Position numbers and translations under genes: made by a program
Assembly (NCBI GenBank): GCA_028554795.2
Contig: JAPYKE020000033.1
Location: 4,321,501-4,385,500, forward strand
Length of the DNA: 64,000 nt
Origin: Sinohyriopsis cumingii
Taxonomy: Eukaryota; Mollusca; Bivalvia; Unionida; Unionidae
Direction of reading: 5' to 3'
Notes under the pieces: generated by a model
What the model was told of the DNA's origin: nothing
The model's database searches: none
The model's input: the letters and a program-made list of their open reading frames with translations, nothing else
In this document: in pieces, positions 1 to 11,250 of the stretch
Layout of the letters: the number at the start of each line of letters is the position of its first letter
Position numbering within the stretch: the first letter of the stretch is position 1

Positions 1-239
1 CCAGGATATTTATTTTTGACCCCCCCCCCCCCGCCAAAAGGTTACTGAATTGTCGTCTTGACGGACTTTTTGAGATATATTGAAGAAATATTCTGTGCTG
101 TTTTAATCAAGGATAGTACCGCACCTGTGACCGCTTAGTGATAGTATGTAGGGTTATTATAACTGTATCCAGTTTGTCTGATTTTGATGGGGTGATTTCA
201 CCCTTTTTCTTATGGTTATCTTAAACTTTCCTAAGCTGT

Positions 240-560
240 TTGGTGTGCTGCTTTTTGCAGCTGGGCCTGATGGTCCTTGGGGTTTAGACCACCTCATATA
301 TTCTTAGGTTTTGGGGTCCTAACTAGTTTCGCTAGGTATTTGGTTGCCGCATTGTGCAGCCTGACCTGATGGTCCTTGGGGTTGGATCACCATATATGTA
401 GTAATTTGGGAGTTATAGTATGTTCTCTTATCCTGTTAGAATTTGCTGCCTTGTGCAGCAGGGCCTGGTTGTCTTGAGCTTTTTAGATCACCTTGTATAT
501 TTTTGTTGTTTTGGGGTCTTATTTAGGTGTTCTAATTGGTTTTCTTTTTGCCTTAAGGTG
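240..560. repeat. Three degenerate 99-bp tandem repeats in LINE 3' region
   Basis: Three units share a core reading TGCAG, then GGCCTGATGGTCCTTGGGG, then a GATCACC-like segment. The TGCAG anchors fall at 256, 355 and 454, giving an exact 99-bp period despite substitutions. They lie in the presumed 3' untranslated part of the minus-strand LINE. No coding potential is seen. Confidence 0.7.
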
Positions 561-832
561 AGGCTGTGCCTTAGTGCCATAGCGTTGCTTGTACTACAGA
601 TAATCTGCAGTCACCTAGTGGTATGAAAAGATGTTAATGTCCTTAATTTCATGTTGTAGGATTTTGGTGCCCTAGGAAAATAATTAATAATAATGAAAAA
701 CTTTTAAAAATTAAAATTAAAAAAATTATTTAATTTTAATTTTTCCGCCCTATATGTGTGGGTTTTAGGTTGTTTGATTTATTTTCCTAGATTTATTGAT
801 GAATTCATTATTATGTTGTTTTTTTTATTTTC

Positions 833-1310
833 AAGGTAAGTCTATTTTATTAAGACATATATTTGCCGAATACTCGAGTCGCTAAGACATTTCAAAGACA
901 TCTGATCTTATTTTATTTCCTAGTTTTAAGTTTATTAGCCTGTCTACTAGTTTTGATAATTGTTTCTATTTTGCTTTATGTATGTGATGTTATTTCATTT
1001 CAGGCTAAATCTATTTTAATAAGACAGATATCTTTGCCGAATAATCGAGTCGCTAAGACCTTTCGAAGACATCTGATCTTATTTATTGCCTAGTTTTAAG
1101 TTTATTAGCCTGTCTACTAGTTTTGATAATTGTTTCTATTTTGTTTTATTTATATGATGCTATTTTATTTTATTTCAGGCTAAATCTATTTTAATAAGAC
1201 AGATATCTTTGCCGAATACTCGAGTCTCTTAAGACATGCCAAAGACATCTGAACTTATTTATTCCTTAATTTTCGGTTTGTTAGCCTGATTGCTAGATTG
1301 ATTGATTAAA
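833..1310. repeat. Satellite-like tandem repeat, about 169-175 bp period
   Basis: Three units begin around 837, 1004 and 1180. Each carries CTATTTTA-TAAGACA, TTTGCCGAATA-TCGAGTC, AAGACATCTGA and TTAGCCTG. The common anchor CTATTTTA sits at 842, 1011 and 1186, giving periods of 169 and 175 bp. The array is in the 3' region of the LINE, so it travelled with the element or the element inserted next to a satellite. Confidence 0.8.
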
Positions 1311-1527
1311 TGGTATTTATTTGTTCTTTTCTTTAAATCCAACCATTTTTCCCAATGTCGGAAAGGAAATTTATGATATTTTGGTAAGTATTGTCCTTAT
1401 TTAGGTTTTGTTCTTTAAGGACTTCATGGTAGGTTGGTGGGGTCCCTGTTTTGTGTTGTTTTGTCCTAAATCTAGAAATTTGAGTTCTATACTTATGGCA
1501 GGTGATGAATACATGTTCTAAGTCTTC

Positions 1528-2110
1528 TTAGAGTGGGCAGTGTGGGCATTTGCCATTTGAGTTTGTGGTGGGTGTCAGATATTTCCGATAGCTGGTGGCT
1601 AATTTAGTTTTGCCTATTATTATCCTATTGATAAGTTTTTGGTCCTGACTTATGACGAGTTGTGGTGGCTTGTAATGTCTTGTGACCTTGTTTAGTATGG
1701 AGTATAGCTTGCGTCCTTTGTTGCTGCTATCCCACAGTTGTTGCCATTTACTGTCAATTTTAATTCTGATAATACTGTGCAATTCTTGGACGCTGTAGTA
1801 TAATGCTACTGAGTTAGGTTCATGTAGATGTTGTTTAGCTACTTGATCTGCTTTATCGTTACCTGTTAGTCTGATATGGGAGGGCACCCACATGAACTCT
1901 ATTTTTTGTTTGTTTTGTAGTAGTTGTTTAATTAAGTGACTGATTTCCATCAGAAAAATTGCTTCTTGTTATAGAGTGGTTTGATTTGATCAAGTTGATG
2001 ACACTAAATGAGTCGGTAATGATAATTGCTTTTTTAATGTTTGTTAGTTGGAGCTATTTTAGGGCTTCCATAATTGCCCAGAATTTGTCTGTGTAAATGG
2101 AGCTGGTGTC
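1528..2110 (-). pseudogene. LINE RNase H domain and C-terminal Cys motif
   Basis: An open frame at 1950-1528 (140 codons) carries the distal RNase H signature WVPSHIRLTGNDKAD, followed by a linker and a C-terminal CPHC at the very end, typical of the region after RNase H in I-like elements. The proximal part lies upstream around 2110-1960 in a shifted frame and includes an IITDSFSVIN-like segment with the acidic catalytic position. RNase H would remove the RNA strand during element copying. The frame break between halves and lack of the rest of the Cys motif mark it as a pseudogene. Confidence 0.75.
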
Positions 2111-2639
2111 GGGTAATCTTGCTCCTAATTCTATGTTTGTTTCAGGGATTACCATTGCTGCTGCTGTTTTATTCGGATTTGTAATTTTTGAGCCATCGGT
2201 GTATATCTTGGTGTACCCTATGTATTTTTCTTCAAGTTCGGCTAATATTGTGGTCCTTATATCATGTGTCTGCTCTTGGTTGTTGCCATAAGTAAGGGCA
2301 GTTATATTGCAATTTGGGTTATTTCCGGTCCAAGGTGTTGGGTCAGGGTAATTACATTGCTAAGCTTGTAGTGTGGGTAGGATAAGATCTTTGGTTAGCT
2401 CATGTATTTTGTTTGCACAGGGTGGTTGTGGTAATATGTTTCTGCTGAAAGGGATATGACTTTGTTGGATAATTTTCCTGGTGGGGTGGTTAGTTTTGTG
2501 AATTGAAACTCATGCGGCAAGTCTTAATATGCTTTCATTTCTTCTTAGTTTCAGTGGTATTTCTCCTATGAGAATTTGGAGCTACTCTAGGGAGGTTGAG
2601 TTTAGTGCTCCAGTGCAAATGGTTAGTGCCTTATATAGT

Positions 2640-3860
2640 ATCGAATCTAGTTTGTTAAGTGTTGTTTATTTAGCTGATGCATAGACTTGACATCCCTAAT
2701 CTAGTTTGGATATTATAAGTGACTTGTATAATGTTAAAAGGGTTTCTTGATTAGCCACCCACGTAGTTCTTTTGAGATTTCCTAATAGGTTTAGATCAGT
2801 TTTACATTTGCGGGTGAGCTCGTTAATGTGGTGTTTCCATGTAAGGTTTTCATCAAGGTACATTCCTATGAATTTGGTTACCTTGGTGAATATTAATAAT
2901 TTCCGTGGTAGGTATAACTTTGGGTAATCTATGTTAGCTCGTGTTTGTGGGGAGAACATAATCACTTCTGTTTTAGTGTTTGAGATTTTAAAACCCCATT
3001 TATCAGCCCGATGACCTATCAAGTTATGCTATCTTGAGTGTGCTCTATGACTTTTAGGCTGGATGGAGATGGATTTCCTGTTTTCCATAGCCCTCTATCA
3101 TCAGCGATTTGGGATAGGTCTATTGTATTTTGGTTGATTACTTTATCTAGATCGTTTATCATGATATTACAAATTGTGGGCTAAGATCGCTACATTTTGG
3201 TGTTCCATTTTCTAAGTTGTACGTGTCTGATTATTGATGCCCTACTTTAATTTTTATTATACAATATGTCAGGAAATCTGATATCCAATTGTGCATGGGG
3301 CCAGTGATTCCGTATAGGTTTAGTTTCGCAATTAGACCTATTGTCCATACTAGATCAAATGTTTTCTCCACGTCTAGAAATACTGCGATTAAATGTCGGA
3401 AGCACTTGCGCTTGACATTGAATGCGAGTCTGATACTAGCTTCAAGTCTAAATAGCTGATCTAAGGTGGACCTTTTGTTGCGAAAGCCGCTTTGATTTTC
3501 GGATATAAGGTTATTGTTTTCCAGGTGGTATTTGAGTCTATTGTTAATCATTGTTTCCATTAGCTTGCAGATATTATCAGTTAGTGATACGGGCCTATAT
3601 GCATAGATGTCAGTTGAATCTTTGCCGGCTTAGGTATAGGGATGATGATAGCAGTTTTGGTGGATTTTCCCATTTTGCCAGATAGTGTTGAGGAGGTCTA
3701 GTATTATTTTGGTCACATTTTCGGGGATGTATTTATAAATTTCATAGCCGAGTTGATCTTCCCCAAGATCTGTTTTTTTTATGGCAAGGGCAGCTGTCCA
3801 CCCGGCTAGTGTAAAGTTTTCATTTAGTGGCGACTGTTTGGGGCCAAGATCAGTAAACAT
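2640..3860 (-). pseudogene. LINE reverse transcriptase (frameshifted)
   Basis: Three minus-strand frames together cover an RT. The 3860-3630 segment holds the N-terminal region with GEDQLGYEIYKYIPE. The 3560-3231 segment has SGFRNKRSTLDQL and the catalytic motif AVFLDVEKTFD. Near 3110 an IADDRGLW segment corresponds to the second catalytic motif, where the usual aromatic residue before ADD is replaced by Ile. The 3022-2696 segment contains the thumb-proximal KFIGMYLDENLTWKHHI. RT copies the element RNA at the target nick. Stops and frame changes separate the pieces. Confidence 0.8.
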
Positions 3861-4401
3861 ACTGTGTTGTTTTTGTTCTATTGCTTGTCGGTGATCTTGA
3901 TATTTCTTTGAATTGTTGTTGTTACTACTTATACTTGTAAAATGTGTTGTCAGACAGTTGGCTTTTTTTTGTTAGTGATTTTGCCAATCAATTTGGGGGT
4001 TTGATGTTTTTGGTTTACCCTTAATTGCTCTAATTGTATCCCATACCTGTTTTGCGTTTGTTTTTAAGTCAATATTTGAGCAGTGTTTATACCAAGACTT
4101 TTTCTTTTGAATTTCTAACAATAGTCTTCATTTCGTTTTCCTTATTTTTATATATTGTAAGGTCATTGGAATTTCCTTAGTGTTTGAATTTATTTACTGC
4201 TTTTTTCTTGATTTTTAGGGCTATTTTACATTCATTAGTCCACCACGGGACAGTGGGTTTGAGTTCTTGTCCACCTGTCCTGGGGATACTTTGCTTTGCT
4301 GCTGAGGCTAAGGTGTTAACTATATTTAGGTTAAATTGGTATGTGTCCTTATTGTAGAGGTCTTCTAAGTTTATTGTTGAGAGGATGGTTTTAAACTGTT
4401 G

Positions 4402-5148
4402 CTAGTCTGCTTTATCACATCTCCATTTTGGTATGTTGTTTGTTGATTGAAATTGAGGCATTATATTTAGAGTGAGTATAATGGAGAAATGATCGCTTCC
4501 AAGAGTGCTGTCTTGATCAACTTCCCAAGTTGCTATCTGGGCCAGTTTAGGAGTGACGATGGTAAGGTCAGTAGCAGAGAGTGAGCCGGAGGTTGGGTCC
4601 AATCCTGTTCCAGATCCATTGTTGGTGATGACCAAGTTTTTTGCGGCAGCCCATATTTCCAGTAGTTTGCCTCTTCTGTTATTTAATTTGCCTCCCCACC
4701 GTGTATTGGGCGCATTGAAGTCCCCACATATAATAGTGTTTTTAGTAGTCTCAGTAATCATATTTTTGTAGCTATCAATTGTGGTGGGGTTGTCACCCCC
4801 TGGGTCGTAAACGTTCAGGAGCTTTATAGATTGTTGCCAAGTGTGGACCAGAATGGATTGTATTTCAATGTGGTTAGGTTGGTCAGAGATTTGATTAGTG
4901 ATAACCTCAGTGGTATTGGGTAGTGAGTCTATAAAATATGTTGCCAGACCCCCTTTTTGTTGTCCTTTGGACCTGTTTTTAAAGTATACAGCTGAGTACC
5001 CTGGTAGTTTTGGGACATTCTTGGTGTCCTTTGTCAGGTGAGTTTCCTGTAGATATATTAAATCAGGTTTTTGTTGTATTGACTCAACTTTATTTATTAG
5101 TTCGGGCATATTGTTAATGATCCCGCGGCAGTTCCACTGCAACATCAT
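4402..5148 (-). CDS. LINE AP-type endonuclease (ORF2 N-terminal part)
   Basis: A continuous 248-codon frame starts MMLQWNCRGI and reads through the main exonuclease/endonuclease/phosphatase motifs: WNCRGI near residue 5, LQETHL near 34, GGLATYF near 67, CGDFNAPNTRWG near 143 with the catalytic Asp and Asn, and the C-terminal SDHFSI near 219. This enzyme nicks target DNA for target-primed reverse transcription. It is the best preserved part of the element. It lies upstream of the RT in the same orientation, as expected for a single ORF2, but the frame closes before the RT. Confidence 0.85.
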   Translation of the reverse strand: MMLQWNCRGIINNMPELINKVESIQQKPDLIYLQETHLTKDTKNVPKLPGYSAVYFKNRSKGQQKGGLATYFIDSLPNTTEVITNQISDQPNHIEIQSILVHTWQQSIKLLNVYDPGGDNPTTIDSYKNMITETTKNTIICGDFNAPNTRWGGKLNNRRGKLLEIWAAAKNLVITNNGSGTGLDPTSGSLSATDLTIVTPKLAQIATWEVDQDSTLGSDHFSIILTLNIMPQFQSTNNIPKWRCDKAD

Positions 5149-5596
5149 GAAGTTTGGGATGAAGTTTGGGATGCATAATGGTACCTTTTGTTTAATACTT
5201 AGTTTTTAATTTTGCTACTTGAGTGTTTGTGGGTGAACCTGAGTGTCTGGCAAGAATATTGTGGTGAGTTTATATATTAGCTGGTGCATACAGTTTGTTA
5301 GTACTTGTCCATTTTTTATATTTTGGAGGATGTCATTAGTAAATTCTTTTATAAATTGGAATGGTACTTATAGTGGGTATGTGTGTTGGTTTGCTCTATG
5401 GGATGTGTGGGTTTTATCCTTATTTGATTTATCTATGTCAGAGTTATTTCCCTTGCTAGCTCTAGTGTTATTTGTGCTGTTGTTAGTTTGAGGGAGGGTT
5501 TTATTGGTTTGATTTTTAGTCTTTACTGGTTTAGTGGTTTTATTTGGGCTGATGTTATTTTAAGGAAATGTTTTATTGGTTTGATTTGTAGTTTGT

Positions 5597-6290
5597 TCAG
5601 GTACAGTGGTGTTCTTTATAGGAGGGGTGGGGTATTGTGCTAAGAGATTGTTTTTTGCCTGGCTTGTTTATATCGTATCTGTTCTTGGTCCATGAGTTGG
5701 ACAATTCCAAATTCCCTAATGGTGTAGTGACATTCATGAGACTTAGGGTGGTGTGGCCCTGTGCAGTTTGCGCACTTAAGCTCACTTCTTTTGCACCGAC
5801 CCCGTGGGCACCCCCACAGAGGTTACACTTTGCTGAGTGCCTACAAAAGGTGGTAAAGTTATCCCTACCTTTACAGTTTGCGCAAAAGCGGGGTTTGTTT
5901 TGATATTCCTCTAGATGATAGCGAGTTCCATAGGGCCCTAGTGTTACGACTGACTGAGGTGATATATTGCATTCTATAATTGTGGTTGATGTTTTTTTGT
6001 GAGTTCTTAAATTTATATACCCTGTTTATGTTGTGACCATAGTATTTGAGTTCAGTTTCCAATTGTTCGTTTGTTTTATGCTGTTGGCTTTTGGGGAGTT
6101 TCATGACTTTTGTGTAAACTGTTTTGGAGTTGTTTGTTGGTGGTCTTGTAACAATGTAATTTCCTAATGTTATCCTATCTTGGATTTCGGTGGTTGTGGC
6201 GGTCGTGGTTTTCCTATCTACATTATTTTCTTCGTGAGCAAAATGCCTTGAGACTGTGACTTTTATTGATGACAATGATTCAATTTCCAT
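5597..6290 (-). pseudogene. LINE ORF1 (gag-like) with three CCHC knuckles
   Basis: The 6290-5871 frame (139 codons) starts MEIESLSSIKVTV and contains a conserved ORF1-type segment, TKVMKLPKSQQHKTNEQLETE. Downstream, with a frame change, three zinc knuckles can be read: CANCKGRDNFTTFCRH, CNLCGGAHG and CANCTGPHHPKSHEC, between about 5885 and 5735. ORF1 proteins bind element RNA. The third knuckle is in a different frame from the second, so at least one indel has broken the gene. The A-rich stretch from 6300 to 6760 (minus-strand sense) reads as 5' UTR. Confidence 0.75.
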
Positions 6291-6744
6291 GTATTTGTCT
6301 GCCTGTTTGGTTGTGTTTCATTTAATAATGACTTAGTTTATATTAGGCCTTACTATTGTGAGTCCAGCCCGTGAGACTTAGTGAGTTCACTCGCTATGGC
6401 TCTATGTCCAAGACTGAGGATGTTCGAGCTTTTACTTGCTATTTAAATAGTTAGATGAATGGGGTGGAATTTTTGTCTATGCCTAGAGTTAAATTCTGGT
6501 TGTTGTGGGTTTAGTTTTGTTTTTGTTGTGACTTTTTGCTTTATCCCTTGTTCAGTTGAATGATGTTTAGTTTTTTGGCATGCATGATTTGAGTTACGGT
6601 CTTTCCTGTTTTGATTGTTGTATTGGGGTTTTCTTAAGGTGTTTGTTTTTGTGGGGTTTTCATGGGTTGTTTCTCTTTGCCTATATAATATTTTTGGGTT
6701 GCCTGCTTGGTATTTGGGTTTTGAGTGCAGAAAGGGTTATCAAG

Positions 6745-7064
6745 TGTTACGTGTTTAGGCTCGAGTAAACAGTAACACAGAAAGAGTGAAAACAACAAAC
6801 TTTTCAACATTTAACAAATAATTTGTTTTGTTGGAAAATTCTGTAAAAATAAAAAAGGAGAAGAACTTACGGTTTCAAGAATCAAATCCAAAAATAATCT
6901 AAGAATAATCCACGAATTAAATTAAAAAAAGTCTTAGTAATAATTGTTCTAATAATTTCAAGTTCGAATCCTGATGGAAAATCCAAGATAGATGACGATG
7001 ACGTATGCTGCAATCAGTCCTGTGCTTCTCTACAGTTCCTTGTAGAAATACCAATAATGGCACT
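6745..7064 (-). repeat. Left LTR copy (3' LTR, truncated)
   Basis: About 320 bp matches 10916-11238 closely, from TGTTACG through TACAGTTCCTTGTAGAAATAC and TAATGGCAC. Differences are scattered substitutions and short indels in A-runs. Beyond TAATGGCAC the left copy turns into RT coding sequence while the right copy continues, so the left copy is only part of the LTR. Confidence 0.85.
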
Positions 7065-7806
7065 CCTGTGTTACACTAGCATGGCAAAACTCACTTTTAG
7101 ATAAATTAATTGTCAAACATGCATCTGTGAGGTTGTCAAAGAATTTCGGAATTGTTGATAAATGTTCTTTGCAGGTGTCGTTGTAGATGATGACATCATC
7201 GATGTAGGCATCACAATTGTCTAGACCAGAGGTAATCATATTCATGAGGCGTTGAAATGTACTTGGCGACCCTTTCATCCCAAACGGCATTACTTTATAT
7301 TGGTAAAGTCCATCTGGAGTCACGAATGCCAAAATTTCCTTTGCTCTTTCCGTTAGTGGAATCTGCCAAAATCCCTTCAGAAGGTCAAATTAGGTGACAT
7401 ACTTGGCATTCCCGATCTTATCAATACAGTCATCGATTCTTGGTAATGGGAATGAATCTGTTTTTGTCACACTATTCACCTTCCAATAATCAGTACACAT
7501 ACGGAAAGTTTTATCTGGTTTTGGAACAAGTATGCATGGTGAACTCCAGTCACTTTTACTGGGTTCTATAAAATCATTCTTCAGCTAATTTTGAATTTCC
7601 TTTTTCAAGTATTCCTGTTTGAAAGGGTTCATCCTGTACGGGTGTTGTTTGATAGGTTTGGAATTTACAATTTCAACGTCATGGAAAACTGTGTTTGTCC
7701 TTGTCGGAACATCTGGAAATAAGTGCTCATATTCAAATAATAACTGCTTAAGTTCATTTCTTTCTTGCTCTTGCAAATGTGAAAGTTTCTGGTCCAGATC
7801 TTTCAT
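7064..7806 (-). pseudogene. Ty3/gypsy reverse transcriptase fragment
   Basis: The 7806-7585 frame carries the connector before RT (LFPDVPTRTNTVFHDVEI, then IKQHPYRMNPFKQEYLKKEI). The 7332-7030 frame carries FVTPDGLYQYKVMPFGMKGS and the catalytic segment AYIDDVIIYND (residues about 41-51), then LSKSEFCHASVT. Between them a region around 7370-7580 encodes the expected substrate-binding part but with stops. The protein breaks off where LTR sequence begins, so thumb, connection and RNase H are absent. It copies genomic RNA in an intact element. Confidence 0.85.
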
Positions 7807-7989
7807 AATTTCTGAATTCCGATGATTTTGTCACTCCAATGTCAGTAGAATCTGATGATATTCCTTTACTTAAATCTTCACTGAGTGGGACAGGTACAAC
7901 TAACCTGGATATCTCTTTCAAAATAATGGTACTCCTATAATTTATTTAGATCAAAGGAGCACTAATATTATAATTTAACTCATTTTCTT

Positions 7990-8770
7990 CTAAACTTTGT
8001 AAGGGCTGTAATATCTAATCTGAAGAAAAATTCGAAGAATGAGCAAAACAGACAGTACTCCATTATTACATAACTCCAAAGTTCTCTCCATTATAATTCT
8101 GCCAAAACATAACTTCACTTCTGACTTGAATTGCTGAATGCAAAGTTCAAGCAGTATAGGCTGAAAAGTTTCAGACCTAAAATTTGACTCTTGACCCAAT
8201 TAGATAGAGTTAAAAAGGTCAAACTGAGTAAAAGACTTTATCACAGCTTTTACTATTATTTTAGATTTTATATTCCTCAAGGGAATTGCCTCTGGAAACC
8301 TTGTTGACACACACATAATGATCAACAGGTATTGGTTACCTGACTTGGTTTTAGGCCAGGGACCAACACAATCTGCCATAATTCTACTGAATGGTTCGTC
8401 AAAGGCAGGAATATGTTGTAGATGAGCCTTGGAAATTTTCTGATTTGGTTTTCCTACCATTTGACAAGTATGACAAGATCTACTTCATTTGGCAACATCA
8501 CTTTTGATTTTTGGCCAATAGAAGTGAGTTACGATCTTGTGATAAGTTTTATCACAAGTATTTTCTAACTAAGTATTTTCTGTCTGTAAGATTTCGGAAC
8601 TACAATTAGATAGTTCACTGACCATTCGTCATCAGCAGGTACTTCTGGAGGTCTCTATTTTCTCATAAAAATTACATTTTTAATGAAATAGACAGGAACT
8701 TCAGTAGCTTCAGTTTCACTAATGACCTTTCTAAACAAACAGGAGATCTCAGGGTCTTTTTCCTGTTCGA
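7990..8770 (-). pseudogene. Ty3/gypsy integrase, upstream of RT
   Basis: The 8460-8200 frame reads as an integrase core: IMADCVGPWPKTKSGNQYLL with the first catalytic Asp, then TRFPEAIPLRNI. The N-terminal portion is within 8770-8470, where QEKDPEISCLF and a decayed HHCC-like segment can be followed. The continuation 8199-7990 starts GQESNFRSETFQPILLEL, which aligns with the core region before the catalytic Glu but then decays. Integrase inserts the cDNA into host DNA. Its position between protease and RT is the key evidence for a Gmr1-like element. The C-terminal part is missing. Confidence 0.8.
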
Positions 8771-9305
8771 CGACAAGTGATTGTCGTTTATCACCCTGAT
8801 TAAAATAAAGAGAATGAGTCATTAAAAGAGGACCACTGTGATCAATACCTTTTGATTGATCCAAAAAATGTAAAAGTGACCTCATCAAAAGCCTGACCAA
8901 TACAAGTGTCAGCCAAAGGAATACTTTCCCTATCAACGTCATTTCAAGAGCTTTCTTTGCCATATCTCTGGTAACTGCACAAGCTGTAAATACATGAGGA
9001 AATTCTTTTTCAATTGGATCGACTTTCTGATCCAAGCAAGGTTTGTCAGTTACAAGTGGATTAACCACAACTTTGTCTCCCGCTAGGTCGTTGCCTAGTA
9101 ATAAATGAATGTTCTCAACGGGTAAAACAGAGACTATTCCGACTGTCACGTGTCCTGAAACTAAGTCTGATGAAACATTTACACAACAGACAGGAAAATC
9201 AACAAAGCCGCACTCTATTCCCTGAATAAGAACACTTTCATTAGAAGAAGACTTCTCAGAAAAAGGCAAAGTACCCGATAATAAAAGACTGTGACAAGCT
9301 CCCAT
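8655..9305 (-). pseudogene. Retroviral-type aspartic protease region of gypsy element
   Basis: A 216-codon frame. The first half resembles the protease of this element group: a run ending IHLLLGNDLAGDKVVVNP (residues about 66-83) matches the conserved ILG-like C-terminal part of the fold. The active-site Asp segment expected near the start is not evident and may lie in the overlapping frame 9601-9215. The second half runs into the integrase N-terminal extension (DPEISCLFRKV). The protease would cleave the gag-pol polyprotein. Frame overlap with the gag end suggests indels rather than programmed frameshifting, though I cannot tell these apart. Confidence 0.6.
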
Positions 9306-9533
9306 GTTCCTTCAAATTTTAATAGGGATAGGTTTGGCCGAATCAACCAAGTGTGATATAGAACCCTTTGATATGAATGGTTCATAATTCTCCATAATCG
9401 ATCAGACTGGGGTTTGTTAGACCCAACAATTGTATTGCTTTCAATACATGACCGTGACCTCGACCTCTTAGAAATAAGAACATTTGGAATAGGTATGTCT
9501 AGATTCTGATGCCTATTTTTCAATTTGTAGCAA

Positions 9534-10774
9534 TCAGAAATAAGGTGTCCTTTTTTTCTTGCAATAGTTACACGTAGGAAGAGACAATGATCTTGAATCA
9601 AGCTTCTCCGAAGTTTGATTTTTAGAAGTTGTGCCAGTTTGAGTTTTAGAAGGGCTTATATTAGGCTGGAATACTTTTCTGCCAAAAGACTGTTGAGTAG
9701 AAGTCTTATTTACAAAAGGAACTTTACCAGTTAAAGAATACTCATCAGGAGCTCGAGCAGCATTTTCCAAGGTTTCAATCTGATGCTCATCAAGATAAGA
9801 CTTAATGTCACTATAGACACAGTTTTTGAAATCTTCAAGCAATACAAGTTGTTTGAGACTTTCAGAATCTCGTTCAACTTTCTTGGCTAAGCACCATCTA
9901 TCAAATAACAACTCTTTTTCTCTAGCAAATTCGACATGAGTTTGTCCAGCTTCTTTTCTATAGTTTCTGAATTTTTGCCGATAAGCTTCGGGGACTAACT
10001 CATAACCTCTTAGGATGCATTCTTTAACCACATCATAGTCATCACTTTGGTGAACTGACAGTGAATTATAAATATCACTAGCCTTACCAGTGAGTACACA
10101 TTGTAATAACTGAGTCCAATGCTCCCTTGGCCATTTCAAATTTTCAGCAACGTTTTCAAAACGAATAAAATATTTGTCTGCTTCTCTTTCTCTGAAAGGG
10201 GGCACCTAATGTTCTTTGCAAGATCAAAACTTCAATTTGAATTTGAAGTAGGAATGTGTTTTTCACTTGCCAATTCCATTTCTTTCATTTTACATTGACA
10301 TTCCCTCTCTTTCTTCCTTATCTAATTGCATTTGTTTTTCTTATAACTGCATTTGTCTTTCTCTTCTTCTTCTGCTTGCAAATGCATTTGTTTTTCTTGT
10401 TATAACATTGTTCTTTTTATTTTTCTAATTTCATTTGTTCTTTCTCTTTCTCCAACTGTAACTGCAATTGCATTTGTGTTTCTCTTTCTTCTTTCTGAAG
10501 TTCCAGCTTCCTCAACTCCAATTCTATCTTGTATTTTAATTCTAATTCCTTCATTTTTGTGTCAGTCTGATACAGACGTACTGACTGAAACTAAAGCACT
10601 TTTATCCAAATCATTCTTTTCTACCAAATACTGAACCAAAGTATTTCTTTTTTCATGTTTCGTTAAGGAAGCCTTTACTTCAGAAAGATCGTATTTTCTG
10701 GCAAGTTGAATCAAATCATCTTTTTCAAAAAGATATAATTGTTCCTGGGTAGGATTTAAAAGAAAGATTTCCAC
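9534..10774 (-). pseudogene. Ty3/gypsy gag (capsid, zinc knuckle)
   Basis: The gag start is probably at 10774 (MEIFLLNPTQEQLYLFEK), followed by a helical segment reminiscent of the SAP-like gag N-terminus of such elements. A strongly charged Glu/Lys/Gln coiled-coil stretch at about 10560-10250 is interrupted by stops. The 10205-9534 frame (223 codons) is the capsid region: FIRFENVAENLKWPREHW, then LVPEAYRQKFRNYRK. A knuckle begins CNYCKK near 9560 and is followed by the shifted frame KKGHLISDCYKLKN near 9575-9520, so the zinc knuckle is split by an indel. Gag packages the element RNA. Confidence 0.75.
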
Positions 10775-10915
10775 TTTTTATGCCATTTTAGAAAAAGCTT
10801 GTCGATCACACTAAAGATTTCAAAAACATGGAGAATTCAAATTTCAAGAAACCCAAAGTTTTCTGAAATATTTTAGCCAAAATTCAAATATCCAAGAATA
10901 AACGCCCAATTTCTG

Positions 10916-11250
10916 TGTTACGTTTGTAGGCTCTAATAAACAGTAACACAGAAAGAGTGAAAACAACAAACTTTTTAACATTTAACAAATAATTTATTTT
11001 GTTGGAAATTCTGTAAAAAAAAAAGGAAAAGAACTTCCGGTTTCAAGAATCAAATCCAAAAATAATCTAAGAATAATCCACGAATTAAATTACAAAAGTC
11101 CTAATAATAAATGTTCTAATAATTTCAAGTTCGAATCCTTATGAAAAATCCAAGATGGATGACGATGACGTATGATGTATTCAGTACTGTGCTTATCTAC
11201 AGTTCCTTGTAGAAATACAAATAATGGCACTACGATGTTGGAAATCCAAA
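10916..11250 (-). repeat. Right LTR copy (5' LTR), minimum extent
   Basis: Begins TGTTACGTTTGTAGGCTC and matches 6745-7064. Just inside it (plus 10900-10915) the minus strand reads TTGGGCG, a possible primer-binding site starting TGG. The LTR certainly continues beyond 11250 because the left copy is truncated there. A TCAAG near 11727 and another near 11757 resemble the TCAAG left of the first LTR, but neither gives a clean TG...CA end. Confidence 0.75.

Larger units (their letters stand above)
160..6770 (-). mobile_element. Decayed I/Nimb-like non-LTR retrotransposon
   Basis: Read on the minus strand from high to low coordinates, this stretch shows the order of an autonomous non-LTR element: ORF1 with CCHC zinc knuckles (6290-5597), AP-type endonuclease (5148-4402), reverse transcriptase (about 3860-2640), RNase H (about 2110-1560), then a long 3' region with tandem repeats. 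An RNase H after the RT plus three ORF1 knuckles fits the I superfamily (I, Nimb, R1-like). The clade is an inference from domain order. Most frames are broken by frameshifts and stops, so the copy is dead. The 5' end is probably near 6770, where a gypsy LTR abuts. The 3' end is not resolved within the first 200 bases. Confidence 0.8.

Noticed and set aside
90..106. Inverted 16-base match between the window start and 13605-13620
   Set aside because: Too short, and neighbouring bases do not match; it cannot be taken as a terminal repeat.
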